From Cristatella mucedo (Eukaryota; Bryozoa; Phylactolaemata; Cristatellidae), in the NCBI GenBank assembly GCA_009760855.2, contig WPIO01000314.1, positions 1 to 64,000 of the forward strand: a DNA stretch of 64,000 nt, in the 5' to 3' direction. The notes below the pieces were generated by a model. It saw only the letters and a list, made by a program, of their open reading frames with translations, made no database searches and had not been told where the DNA came from. The position numbers and the translations under genes are program-made. This document shows, piece by piece, positions 51,672 through 60,590 of this stretch. The stretch's first letter is position 1, and every line of letters starts with the position of its first letter.

Positions 51672-51969
51672 ATGGATTTCTCAAGAATTTTAATTTGCGA
51701 ACAATCTAGAGAAATGGCAATCGGAAATACTTCTTCAAAAACTCAAAGGGCAAGATCAACGACTAGTTAAACATGCACTAGATAAACTCATTCCAGAAAT
51801 CGATAGTTCTTATATTAGTATTCTTATAGATAGATGTGATACCTGTGATAAACTAATGGAAAGTCGTAGTATGATAAATGAGATGCTTGAAGAGTCAAAT
51901 AAAAATTATAAAACACAAAAACAAAACCAGGAGTACCAAATTAATTATTTTATATTAAATAAATTTTAA
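51672..51969 (+). CDS. Small coiled protein, unknown (MDFSRI..)
   Basis: ATG follows the promoter-like box immediately. The N-terminus MDFSRILICEQSR resembles that of the next gene (MDIGRILSCKKAS), suggesting two related small proteins. A one-base frame change near 51,713 is needed. The rest, about 80 residues, is charged and helical (LLQKLKGQDQ, RCDTCDKLMESRS) with no internal stop until TAA at 51,967. Function unknown; neighbours suggest a structural or regulatory virus-like role. Confidence 0.5.
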
Positions 51970-51973
51970 ACAC

Positions 51974-51983
51974 TATATAGAAA
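51974..51983 (+). promoter_or_regulatory. TATATAGAAA promoter-like box
   Basis: Exact TATATAGAAA, three bases before ATG at 51,986. It sits five bases after the TAA of the preceding gene. Confidence 0.65.
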
Positions 51984-51985
51984 AA

Positions 51986-52219
51986 ATGGATATTGGGAGA
52001 ATTCTCAGTTGTAAAAAAGCATCGAAAATTGCACAAGTTATTGGTTCTGAAAAGTTTAGAGTGTATAACATGGAACAAAAAAGCAATCTGTATACTTATA
52101 TTGCTAAATTGCATGATTCAATTATTGCAGATCTAATTACTATTCATGATTTATCTGATGAAATATAGGAAAAATAAAACAAGAGAAGTTTTATTGGTTC
52201 AGAACTTTGTGATAAATGA
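51986..52219 (+). CDS. Small protein, unknown (MDIGRI..)
   Basis: Starts three bases after the promoter box. The frame is open for 60 codons to TAG at 52,166. If TAG (52,166) and TAA (52,175) are sense, it continues to TGA at 52,217, which overlaps the next ATG as ATGA, the classic overlap of coupled genes. The shorter form is equally possible, because the TAG lies in an ATATAGGAAAA string that could be the next promoter. The N-terminus is similar to the preceding gene product. No known domain. Confidence 0.5.
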
Positions 52220-52777
52220 AGAGGTTTGTAATTACCTTTACTATTGTTTTTAATCTGTGTGCATGTTTTTTCTATTATTATATAAGAAAATTTGCTCAAA
52301 TTACTGATCCCATGCTTGCAACATGTGCATTATCACTTGAATCATATATTGACTATCTTGTTAAATCAAGAATGACGTCTTATGACGAACAGCGACTGAA
52401 TTTAGATATTTCAGTAATGACTGATACATCTGTTAAGAAATTCTAAATTGATGAATGTGACATTGAGGCTCAAATGATTATCTCTGCACGTCAAACAGAA
52501 GCAGTAGCAAGCCTAGAATCAACAGTTAGAGCTAAAGTTAATGCTCTACTAGATATTCCACAACAAATTGCAGATTATACGAATTGGGTTGCGGTTCAAT
52601 ACCCGACACTTTCAACACTTGCATCTGGAGTATCTGGAATTAAACCTGATATCTCAGGAATTGTTAAAAAATGAATGTTATGCAGTTCTACCGAGTATTA
52701 GTGATAAAATTAGTGCCAAAAAAGCCGCAGCAACAGCAGCACAAGAACAACCGCAGCCTGATCCAAGCACTGTTTAA
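52216..52777 (+). CDS. Single-pass membrane protein, unknown
   Basis: ATG at 52,216 is followed by an N-terminal hydrophobic segment (residues ~4-23, rich in F, I, V, Y), probably a signal anchor. TAA at 52,444 interrupts the frame, but the same frame continues on both sides with good coding character (KKF-TAA-IDECDIEAQ), supporting readthrough as sense. A run of six A near 52,666-52,671 apparently causes a frame slip. After it the chain continues to an Ala/Gln/Pro-rich tail (AQEQPQPDPSTV) ending at TAATAA 52,775. Possibly a virion membrane or minor capsid protein; this is inference from the hydrophobic segment and context only. Confidence 0.55.
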
Positions 52778-52782
52778 TAAAT

Positions 52783-52946
52783 TTTAATAAAAAATAAAAA
52801 AATATAATATAATTCATTAACATAGCGCACCAAAAGAACTTAATCTCTATTCAGGCGCTTCACATATGCCTAGATGCTCGAGCCCATGACGTCAGTCTGA
52901 CCTTGGTCGGGGCGAGCACCTTAACCGCTAGACCAAACCAGTTTGC
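52783..52946 (-). mobile_element. tRNA-derived SINE inside the Polinton-like element
   Basis: On the minus strand the head reads GGTCTAGCGGTTAAGG (A-box, ~52,945-52,926) and GGGCTCGAGCATC (B-box-like), then a body AAGCGCCTGAATAGAGATTA...AAGTTCT, then an AT-rich tail. The body matches the truncated copy at 46.05 kb. It inserted between the membrane-protein gene and the next promoter box, possibly shaping the 3' end of the former. A genuine tRNA gene is unlikely because the stems are imperfect and a non-tRNA body follows. Confidence 0.7.
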
Positions 52947-52955
52947 CGAAAATAA

Positions 52956-52965
52956 TATATAGAAA
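52956..52965 (+). promoter_or_regulatory. TATATAGAAA promoter-like box
   Basis: Exact TATATAGAAA, seven bases before ATG at 52,973 and immediately beyond the SINE head. Confidence 0.6.
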
Positions 52966-52972
52966 ATAGTAT

Positions 52973-53436
52973 ATGTTCAGACAAGGAGTAAAAGACTGTC
53001 TTAAAGAAATACAAGGCCAACAGTATTCAAACTTTATAATCTGTTCTTATCCAATGGTTAGAATTGAAGACATCAGATCAACATTGTTACATGCTGTAAA
53101 ACTAGTATTAGAATATAAAGCACTAAGAATCAATCACTCCAAACCAGAAATAACAAATATATTCAATATAGTTAGAAATGGTCAATCTTTGAACAGTTCC
53201 TTAAAGAATTAAAAATAGAAAGAAGAAAAATAGGTTTGAAGTCTGAAGCTTACTCTAAAAATTTAGAACTAACTAAACAAATAACGAACGAAATAGATAC
53301 AGGAAAGAGTTGTGACATACCACAAGAATTGATTAGAGACTATGGATTGCAATATTTAAACATATTCATCATAATCAGGTGGATAATATGTAAAAGGAGT
53401 ATTAGAATCAGCACGAATATATTCAAAAGATTCTGA
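52973..53436 (+). CDS. Unknown protein (MFRQGVKDCL..)
   Basis: ATG lies just after a promoter-like box. The first 60 residues (MFRQGVKDCLKEIQGQQY, then a helical LLHAVKLVLEYKAL) are followed by a one-base frame change near 53,175 into a Lys/Glu-rich helical stretch (EQFLKELKIERRK) that runs to about IPQELIRDYGLQYL at 53,358. The remaining frame to TGA 53,434 lies antisense to the end of the opposite gene, so the true end may be near 53,360. No known family. Convergent with the fibre-like gene. Confidence 0.5.
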
Positions 53437-54631
53437 TTGATTCAACTTTGCTTTTCTGTAAGGATTATCAAAATCAAACTGATATGTAAAAGGATTTAAT
53501 GGATTACAATACACAAGTGTTCTAATTTCTTCACTTCCAAATAAATTTACTGATGATTCTAAATATTTTACACTACTCACCAATAATATCTTAATATAAT
53601 CTAAATCAGTTAGAGTTATAGTACTTCAAAAGTTTAAAACATTATAAATAACATTAAATGAAAATGATTCCGTTAATGGATGTCTAATTATATCAAAGGT
53701 AATCGTAGATTCAATTAACACTAATATATTATCATAGTCAACACCATAATATTTCAAGTTAAGTATGGATGAAGAATCAAACTTGGAGACTAAATTTTGT
53801 ATTTATATTTTCAAATTATAATATCGGCTTCACCTATTCTATCTACATCTACAATAATTCTTGATTTTACAGTTTTGTAATTAATTCTAGTGCTATATTA
53901 ATCTTTTAACAAAATCAAATTATTATAATTAGTTTTAATAAATACTGCAAATCTTGTTGCGCTATTAATAGTTTTAATTTTTTTATTATCAATTCTTTCA
54001 ATATCTTTTTTTTAATTTCCATTCTTGCATATGTTGGTTTTTTATGTCTATATCTGATAATTTAGATAAAATTGGTTTACCATTAGTAGAAGAAAATGAT
54101 TGTGATGGTGTTTGAATGTTATTTACACTGTTTACAATTAAATTACCAACATATTTAATTAAACCATCATTGGAAATATATGGTGGTTTTCCACATCTTA
54201 TTTAAAAATGATAAAGGAATCTATTAGGAATTAAATCATTTGGTTGATAGTAGGCAAAATTTGGTTGATTTTTAATCATTAATAATCTATTAACACCTAA
54301 GTTTCCATTTATGTTTCTAATTTTCCTACATAAATCTAATTTTGTATTAAGATATTTTCTTTGCAACAGCTCCTCCATTAACTGGCTCAGATATTGTTAC
54401 ATATTTTTTTGAGTTTGCCGATAAATTATCAGTTATATGTTGATCTGAGACTTTTATTGCATAATTATTATCAGCAAATGTTTTAGTAACGGTTTCTAAT
54501 GAGTCAATAGTTTCTCTAAGATTTATTATTCTGTTTGAATAAAAGTTGAATGTTCCTCTCATTTCTAGTTCTGTTCTAGATAACATTTCAATATATTGCT
54601 ATATAAACATATCAAAGTATTTTTCCTGCAT
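53356..54631 (-). CDS. Fibre-like / attachment-type protein, frame-disrupted
   Basis: Probable start ATG at 54,631 (MQEKYFDMFI). It reads TAG as sense once, then continues into RGTFNFYSNRIINLRETID, which resembles the 'NRIxNL' phrase of the neighbouring fibre-like genes. The C-terminal half is rich in Ile/Tyr/Asn beta-type sequence and ends FTYYPPDYDEYV at TAA 53,356. At least three one-base frame changes occur (near 54,350, 53,945 and 53,780). TGA at 53,626-53,628 stands where Trp fits (NF-TGA-STIT). Function as a capsid spike or fibre is inferred from repeat similarity and position. A divergent capsid protein cannot be excluded. Confidence 0.45.
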
Positions 54632-54663
54632 TAAGTAGATCTCTTGAACACATAATTGGCATA

Positions 54664-55504
54664 TCATGTATTAGTCTTTTTTTCATTAATAATACAACTT
54701 CCGAATAATTGAAGAGAATAGTCAGGTTTTATTTTCTTTTAGAGAAGGTTAATTAAGCATTTTTCCCCTTGTATTTCATTTATTGCTGAAATCACAAATT
54801 ATCCGCTACAAATTACTTTTTCAGATAAATTACTAGGAAGAGTAATTATTCCTTCATATACCATTTCATATATCGCTGTTGAAATAGATAGATAAATACC
54901 AAATTGCAATTTTTTTTGCAATATTTCCAGCAGATACTTTATTAAGATAAGCAAGGCTAACACCATCATTTGAATTAACAGGATTATTTGCGATTCTAAT
55001 GAAATAATTTTGAATAACTAAGTTTCCATTAGGTATTCCACCAGTTAGTCAAAGAAAATTATTTTTCATCTAAATATTTTTTATTAGGAACACTGTATTC
55101 ATAATCAAGAACTCAAACAGGAGCACCAGTAGCAACTATACTTCCATATACATTTAAATGACCATTAGTTACTCCTCCTGTAAGGGGTAAATTCGTATCA
55201 GCATAATCTGTTAATATATAATCTGTGTTGCAGCATCACTAGGATTAATAGGATTAGTAAGATGTACTATTCAATAATTACTCCTATCAACATCTTCATC
55301 AGAAGTAGTTGATCTAGAAATCTTTATAACAAAATTAGTGTCTATATACTCTCTGCTCACAGCATCACCAGCATCAACAGGAAATCAACCTAAGTTTTTT
55401 ACATGGTTACCGTTCATACTTGGATTACCGCTAATTATATCACCAGTCTTTCTAATATAGTTATTTGCACTAACACCTCTTTCTTTTCTTCTATGTCCTA
55501 ACAT
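54664..55504 (-). CDS. Tail-fibre-like protein with phage-type NLG..P..DA repeats
   Basis: ATG at 55,504 follows AATAGAAATG, which contains the TAG end of the preceding gene. The N-terminal region carries GDIISGNPSMNGNHVKNLG, then DAGDAVSREYID, and later LTNPINPSDAAT. These match the 'GD.MSG.LNMNG..I.NL..P....DAV...YVD' repeat seen in phage and Polinton-like fibres. TGA occurs at 55,385-55,387, 55,271-55,273 and 55,113-55,115, all at plausible Trp positions. Frame changes are needed near 55,220 and 55,045. The gene ends at TGA 54,664. Likely a trimeric attachment fibre. Confidence 0.6.
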
Positions 55505-55506
55505 TT

Positions 55507-56261
55507 CTATTCATTACTAGCAAGAAAATCTATAAAAGTAATTCCACTTGCAACTGTTAACTTATCAACGGCATAAGTACATGTTTTATCAATATTAATT
55601 ATTAAAACTAGTGTGCCACTAACACCATAAGTATTATCACTAGTTAATTCTACATAAGAATTAGTTTTATCAGTTGCATACGTATTATTAGAAACCATAC
55701 CAAAATTAAATAATACTCCTGGAAAGAACGCATTAAGATTAGTTGCATATGCGACAACTTTCCCTGTTTTTACGATAACAGGCATATCACCAGGCGTAAG
55801 TTGAGGTTGAAATTTATTTCCTGTACTTCAATTAGCAGTAATATTTAAACCTAGCATATCATGATAAAATATACTTGGATAAGTATTAGAAGTCACAGCT
55901 AAATATCTAAATGATATTTTTTAGTAATCCATAATTTTTTACTTTATAAGGTCTTAAATCACTGAAAACAGTTCCATCAGCAAAATTACCAGATATACCA
56001 TAAACATTCCTACAATTCAATTGTGATTTCATTACTGCATCTTTTGTAGGTAATACATCACTTAGACTTTATACTGTTGCTAATTTTTCTGAAGCATTAC
56101 AAACAACACTATTGCCAGCACTTGAACTAAGAACGTAATCTAGTCTTATAGCATCGTCATTATTAACAGGAAAGCCTAAATTTATTACTCTATTCTTATT
56201 CGCATTAAGATCACTATAAATATTTCCATTAACTTTTCTTACTTTTTCCACTGCTTATCAT
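55507..56261 (-). CDS. Tail-fibre-like protein with N-terminal INLGFP repeat
   Basis: The start is uncertain. ATG at 56,261 is one base out of frame with the coding sequence; GTG at 56,251 is in frame. The N-terminus contains GNIYSDLNANKNRVINLGFP then NNDDAI, the same repeat as the next gene. The rest is Gly/Thr/Asn-rich beta sequence (STGNKFQPQLTPGDMPVIVK) typical of fibre shafts and knobs. One TAA is read as sense near 56,072. TGA at 55,828-55,830 fits Trp (AN-TGA-STG). A frame change lies near 55,925. It ends at TAG 55,507, which is also part of the next gene's start box. Confidence 0.55.
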
Positions 56262-56272
56262 ATATAACGAGA
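56250..56272. promoter_or_regulatory. Bidirectional TATATA intergenic region
   Basis: A single CATATATAACG string separates the divergent fibre-like gene (-) and the following membrane-associated protein (+). Only about 10-20 bases lie between the two frames, so one TATA box probably serves both. Confidence 0.45.
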
Positions 56273-57405
56273 AAAGAAAAGAAACTAGGGGAGATCTAAA
56301 AAGAAGGTTTTAGTACAAGTAAAAAAGTAGTATCAGGTGTTACTACAGCAAATAAAGTTGGATGAAAAGCAGTTACAAAAATAGTTCCAAAGATTGATAT
56401 TAAATTATCACTACAACCATCTGATAAGATTTCAAGGATAGTTCCAAAAGCTTTACAATTATTAAAAGTTATTGGTGCAGCTAATAAAGTCTTAGGAGGC
56501 TTTCTTTCTGGGGTAACAAGCGTTGTTGATCTTGGACTATTTATTAAAGAAATTGTAGATGATATTAGTTCAGGAAAATACGGTCTGTTGTTTTGTAAAA
56601 CAATGGCAAAGAAAAAAATGGACTACAAAAAATGTTGCGTCTTTAGAATTGGGCTATTATATAAATGAAATATTACTTGAAGCAGAAAAATCAGACAGTA
56701 TTCGTATTTAGACCCAAGCAAATTTTTTTTGAGTGAAATGTTTGGGGAAGAAGTGTCATGGTTTGCTACTCAAATAGATATAAAATCTTGGACTAAAAAC
56801 TTTTTAGAAACGAGAAGTGCTGAATTTATCTCAGCAATTCCGGCAATTGTTGCTTCATAAGCATCTATAATTGGGGCTGTTGGATTAGGAGTCAGTATTG
56901 CAGTTACAGTTGATACTCTAATAAAAAAGATAGTGGATACTACAATGCATACAGCTCATGCTCCACCTATGAACACGCATGAACAGCGAATGAATGCTTT
57001 ATCACTTCAGAGTGAGAGATTAAAGAATGCAATCATAGATTTCAGAAACATGATAGAATTATTAGATAAAGGTGTTGATATTGATTTGAGTGGAAAGGTA
57101 CAGAATTCAGAAGTAAAACATTGATTGGACTATTTGAATCAAGGAAAGGAATTAGTGGAAGATTCAGGAGTTAATTATTCACCAGAACTAAAGAGAGACA
57201 TAAAAAATTAGAAGCTTCTACTGTTGGTGGATCTAAAACCTGTGACTATAAAGCCGAGTCGGCGATACTTCTTGCAAATCAGTTTTCTAGAGAAGCAACA
57301 CAAGAACAAATATATAATGAAATGATTAACTTGAGAGATCAATTGAAAAAGAGATGTCGCAACTAGAAGTCAGTGAAACGAACTATTTGATCATTTTCAT
57401 TTAGA
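56272..57405 (+). CDS. Membrane-associated coiled-coil protein, unknown
   Basis: No in-frame ATG is visible, and the frame is coding from about 56,272. Segments in order: a basic start (STSKKVVSGVTTANK), a Gly/Val hydrophobic patch (VLGGFLSGVTSVVDLGLF), a charged helix (YYINEILLEAEKSDS), a second hydrophobic patch (ASIIGAVGLGVSIAVTV, ~56,860-56,912), then a long charged helical C-terminus (RLKNAIIDFRNMIELLDKG). TGA at 56,363 and 57,122 fits Trp (VG-TGA-KAV, KH-TGA-LDYL). TAA at 56,860 reads through. Frame changes lie near 56,595, 56,700, 57,205 and 57,345. The probable end is TAG at 57,403. It may be a virion internal or membrane protein; no family is recognised. Confidence 0.55.
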
Positions 57406-57912
57406 CAATAAGTAAAATTCAATCTTGCAAATTATAAGCGAAGTTTTATCGCCATATCTCTTGCACTCGCAGCATCAACATCAGAATAAAAAATATCCGA
57501 TGATTTTTCTCTCCATTTGTATTTCTGCTCTCCATTCGTTTACTCTTGTATGCCAAGAAACTCCTATAAAATTAGAAGTTTTATCACAACGTTCCCTTTC
57601 ATTTCTTTGGTTTTGAGAATGTGTAGCAAGTCTTAAATTACTAATTCTATGATCTAATTTATTTTCGTTGACGTGATCAATTTGAAAAATTAGCATTTCC
57701 TTGTAATTAATAGGCCATGCAATTATATGACCATGATATATTGTTCCATCTATTCCTATATGTCTATATCCAGTAGTTACATTTACTGTTACTGCTCCTA
57801 ATCCAGGGGATACTCCTTGACTTCTAACCTTATTAGTAAATTTACCGGTTATTGCGTTATAATGTAGCAATTCAAGAACTTTATCACTTAAAACACTAAC
57901 ATCATCATGCAA
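57363..57912 (-). CDS. HNH homing endonuclease with AP2 DNA-binding domain
   Basis: A nicking/homing endonuclease of the kind common in phages and NCLDV-type viruses. The core has GHIIAWPINYKE, then the HNH signature QIDHVNENKLDHRISNLRLA (~57,690-57,630), followed by an AP2-like GVSWHTRVNEWRAEI and GYF...ARLNF. A one-base slip in the A/T run at about 57,488-57,493 separates GYF from the last part. One TAA stands directly before FARLNF, where Gly-Glu is usual. A TATAGAAATA box lies just upstream (57,916-57,925). It is wedged between two convergent virion-type genes and overlaps the end of the preceding one by ~40 bases, as expected of a selfish insertion. Confidence 0.88.
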
Positions 57913-57915
57913 TGA

Positions 57916-57925
57916 TATTTCTATA
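57916..57925 (-). promoter_or_regulatory. TATAGAAATA promoter-like box (minus strand)
   Basis: Upstream of the HNH gene on the minus strand. Identical to the minus-strand box at 59,201-59,210 and a variant of the plus-strand TATATAGAAA. Confidence 0.5.
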
Positions 57926-57959
57926 CAATGTTTTTTATCCCTTTAAAATAATTTTAATT

Positions 57960-57969
57960 TATATAGAAA
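57960..57969 (+). promoter_or_regulatory. TATATAGAAA promoter-like box overlapping the start codon
   Basis: TATATAGAAATG: the last A of the box is the first base of the ATG at 57,969, implying a very short or absent 5' leader. Confidence 0.65.
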
Positions 57970-58665
57970 TGACGTACAATGAAGGAAAACTTGCATTATC
58001 TGATCATCAACTAAAACTAATTTGGTATTCAACTGAACCAATTTCTATTCGTTTGAAACATGACGACCTTTCTGGTAAAGTTCCTTTACTTGTTACAAAG
58101 ACAACTAAAAAAAATAGACAAGTGTAAAGCAAAAGGTATTGATTTACAATTGAATATATCATTGAAACAACTAAAAGGAAATAGAAAAGTGGGCTCCGGC
58201 ATTGTCGATTTGATCAATAAACTATTTGGTGGTAGAGAATTTAATTATAAATTACCAACAGCAATACAATCTGAATATATAGATGGTGGTTCACTCACTA
58301 ACACAGGAAAATACAGTTTTGTCGGGCCAGGTACACAATTCACACAAAGAATGGATGAAGGTTATGCTGGAATAATTGATCTTGATGCTCGGGCTCACAT
58401 CTATGACCATACTTATACGGAGTCTGCAACGACACCAGAACCCAGTAGAATTGAACTAGGAAATGTATCTGATCTTGTTCTTGCTGAATCTTCAGCACTT
58501 ATTGCGCTGGATCCAAGGCAGCCGTCATATATCTCACTTAACTATTCATTCGCAAGGGATTTCTTAAAAGACAAACTAAGTAATCCTGCAAGTCTAAAGA
58601 AGATTACAAGTTATGACAAAGGCATAGTGGATAGGATGTTAGATATTACAGGAAAAAAGATATAA
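57969..58665 (+). CDS. Polinton 'LTKTQ' domain protein with phospholipase A2-like segment
   Basis: The N-terminus (KLALSDHQLKLI, SIRLKHDDLSG, VPLLVTKTQLKKIDK, LQLNISLKQLKG) matches the repeated 'x-L-x-L-[ST]-x-x-Q-[IL]' pattern of a widespread Polinton/adintovirus protein. A Gly-rich patch (GSGIVDLINKLFGG) follows. Then comes KYSFVGPGT (58,311-58,337) and DLDARAHIYDHTY (~58,380-58,418), strongly recalling the Ca2+ loop and active-site helix of parvovirus-type secreted PLA2. The usual His-Asp pair is not intact: His is separated from Asp by two residues. The reading frame slips in the A8 run at 58,107-58,114. It ends ITGKKI at TAA 58,663. Proposed role: membrane breach during entry, if active. 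The PLA2 call is moderate. Confidence 0.65.
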
Positions 58666-58734
58666 AAAAAATTAAAAACTAATCTAATTTTTGTTGCGTT
58701 TAATCGTTATATTTATTTTTGTTTTATATATCTA

Positions 58735-59189
58735 TTATTCATGAGGATTAAATTTATCTTGTCCTTGTTTTCTATCAACATTAAAAACTTTGAAATAGTA
58801 ACTTCAATCTAATATTAAGTGTTTCTCCTGAATTATAAGTATCTTTAGTTACATATCCACCATCAAGAATTCAAGTAACAGCAAAGTCATTACCAAGTTT
58901 TTGAATTACTTCAGCAACACTACTGAATTTCATTGGTTTGTTCTTTTGATCAAAGAATATACTTGGGTATAAACCAATAGTTGAACGTTGTGACATATCA
59001 TAGCCGCTGTATTCAAGTTTCATGCTTGCTCTATTAGCAATATCATTTAGAACAGGTCTAATATCCTCTGTGATGTAGATCCATGCATTCAAGTATGGTT
59101 TAGAATTTTTACTAATTTTCTAATCAATATGACCACGAGCTGGTCTTACTTTGGGAATTACAACAGAAGAACTTTCAAGTACAACACAT
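58735..59189 (-). CDS. Capsid-associated protein candidate, unknown
   Basis: ATG at 59,189 follows a TATAGAAATA box, but the coding frame (VVLESSSVVIPKVRPARGHI) is one base off. One TAG is read as sense after HID. The chain continues KPYLNAWIYITEDIRP, SIFFDQKNKPMKFSSVAE and WILDGGYVTKDTYNSG-like, with TGA at 58,871-58,873 (VT-TGA-ILDGG) and 58,804-58,806 (LD-TGA-SYYFKV) at convincing Trp positions. It ends FNPHE at TAATAG (58,732-58,737). The mixed beta pattern fits a small capsid or cement protein, but I cannot name a family. It converges with the LTKTQ/PLA2 gene across about 70 bases. Confidence 0.5.
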
Positions 59190-59193
59190 TTTT

Positions 59194-59630
59194 TATTTCC
59201 TATTTCTATACAGGGAAAGAAAATGTTTAAATTAAATGAATAATTCGATTGTCAATCCAAAATCTTATTCTTATATTAGTTTAAGAAAGATTAAGCACCT
59301 TTTCCCGCAATCTGTTTGATTGTATTATTGTAGCTTAAATGTCTGAAAGCTCGGTATAACACCGAAATACTTTATTACTTCTGGCATAGGTGGTGCACCG
59401 AATGAATCAAAGTAAAAACATTTAGATCCTTCTTTTTTAAGTGCTACCCAATGATATTTTTCTTTATCTGATTCTCCTGTATTGCAAATAAGATTTTCAT
59501 TATCTAATGATTTTGCAAGTTCATATCTTGCAAAGACACCTCTAAAGTTTTGTATATAAAATTCCTATATATATCTATTCATTTCTACATCTGGTAATGG
59601 TGTTGATTTTACTTTTTTGTAGTTTGTCAA
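59194..59630 (-). CDS. Adenain-like cysteine protease (maturation protease)
   Basis: Cleaves virion precursors in adenoviruses and Polintons. Family landmarks in order: PLTNYKK, NFRGVFARYEL, catalytic HWVALKK (His, ~59,450), CFYFDSFGAPPMPE (Asp), and LQ-x-YNQTDCGKRCLIFL with the catalytic Cys in CGKRC (~59,305). This is the order His-Asp-Gln-Cys of the adenain (C5) family. TAA at 59,325-59,327 stands between Gln and Tyr, and TAG in NRYI-TAG-EFY; both need to be sense. Three further TAA codons follow the Cys motif before the likely end at 59,194. No ATG is seen, so the start is approximate, and the frame may overlap the zinc-ribbon gene. Confidence 0.85.
59201..59210 (-). promoter_or_regulatory. 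TATAGAAATA promoter-like box (minus strand)
   Basis: Same ten bases as at 57,916-57,925, 12 bases before ATG at 59,189. Confidence 0.5.
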
Positions 59631-59658
59631 TGGTCTATTTTAGTTCTGCAACTTTAAC

Positions 59659-59928
59659 TTACAAAATAGTCCCTAATCTTCTACCGTGAGACAAAACACC
59701 TTCACCTGATGCGCCAGTACCTTATCTTCTACCATGCGAAAGAACACCTTCACCAACTGACCTTAATTTAACAAACTTTGACTTCTTACCATCACAAATA
59801 GTACAAATACCTTTTAACCTTCCTCTCATTCATTTTGTGCTATCTACTTCAACATACTGTTCATGGATTAAATTAGTTTGTTTTTTACACTTCAAACAAA
59901 AATTTTCCTTAACTATTATAATATAAAA
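59659..59928 (-). CDS. Zinc-ribbon protein with tandem GEGVLSHGRR repeat
   Basis: The N-terminal part has NFCLKCKKQTN and, about 35 residues on, KGICTICDGKKSKFV: two C..C pairs forming a zinc ribbon of the kind common in Polinton small proteins. TGA at 59,830-59,832 (STK-TGA-MRG) fits Trp. After it a 14-15 residue unit is tandemly repeated (GEGVLSHGRR-x-GTGAS, then GEGVLSHGRRLGT), basic and Gly-rich, suggesting DNA or core binding. One TAA in the linker is read as sense. I end it at TAA 59,659; with further readthrough it would gain a charged helix (ELKQTIDKLQKSK) overlapping the protease. No ATG is visible. Confidence 0.6.
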
Positions 59929-59930
59929 AA
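59905..59930. promoter_or_regulatory. Bidirectional AT-rich promoter region
   Basis: TTATAATATAAAAAAATAT between the divergent zinc-ribbon (-) and ATPase (+) frames, which start within about 20 bases of each other. Confidence 0.4.
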
Positions 59931-60572
59931 ATATCGCTGCAAGTTAGAGCTTTTAATTTTGGACAAGATGTAGATACTGGACATAAATAACTATTACCTA
60001 AAGTACTTATTAGAGCATTAGTAATTGGACCAAGTGGAACAGGTAAATCACAGTTTGTAATGAATTGGATATATTATGGTATGCTAAATTATGTACAATC
60101 CTTGCTTCAAGTTTACATCAAAAGTAAAACTGTGGTCTTATGTCAATGAGTAAACAAAATCCTGCTTATGTTTAAGTTAATGGTATTGATAATATGCCTG
60201 AAGTTGATTCTTATAGGAATTGTAAGAATGTTGTTGTTTTAGATGATCTAATGACTGAAGATCAATCAAAGATATTAGATTTTTTTACTAGAGGTAGAAA
60301 AAAATTACTCAATATATTCTATCTTTCTCAAGGATTGACTAATATTCCTAGAAGAGAAATCAGATACAATATAAATATGATTATAATCCGTAATAAAATA
60401 CGGATGATATAGAATACATTCGTGATTCATATTTGGTGAAATAGATAAGAAACAGTTTAAAGATTTGGTAAACTCTTGTACTAGAAATAGATATAGTCAT
60501 TGTGTCATTGATCAACTAAAACAGAATCAGAAGGAAGATTGTTGTCTGTTGATAATACAGGTAAACAATTAA
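59926..60572 (+). CDS. A32/FtsK-HerA-type genome packaging ATPase
   Basis: Pumps DNA into capsids. The Walker A motif GPSGTGKS is at 60,027-60,050. Walker B is NVVVLDDL at about 60,227-60,250. It is followed by FFTRGRKKLLNIFYLSQGL and RYNINMIIIRN, all characteristic of the Polinton/NCLDV packaging ATPase. Frame changes lie near 60,135 and 60,400 (after IRN, into YIRDSYFGEIDKKQF). TAA is read as sense at least twice (GHK-TAA-LLPK, AYV-TAA-VNG). The first in-frame TAA with a gene-end context is at 60,570, just before the next start. Start without ATG, so approximate. Confidence 0.9.
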
Positions 60573-60590
60573 TTATTTTTTATTGTATAT

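Noticed and set aside
52860-52946. Functional tRNA gene on the minus strand
   Set aside because: Good A box but poor stems, and the body is shared with another dispersed copy, so a SINE is the better reading.
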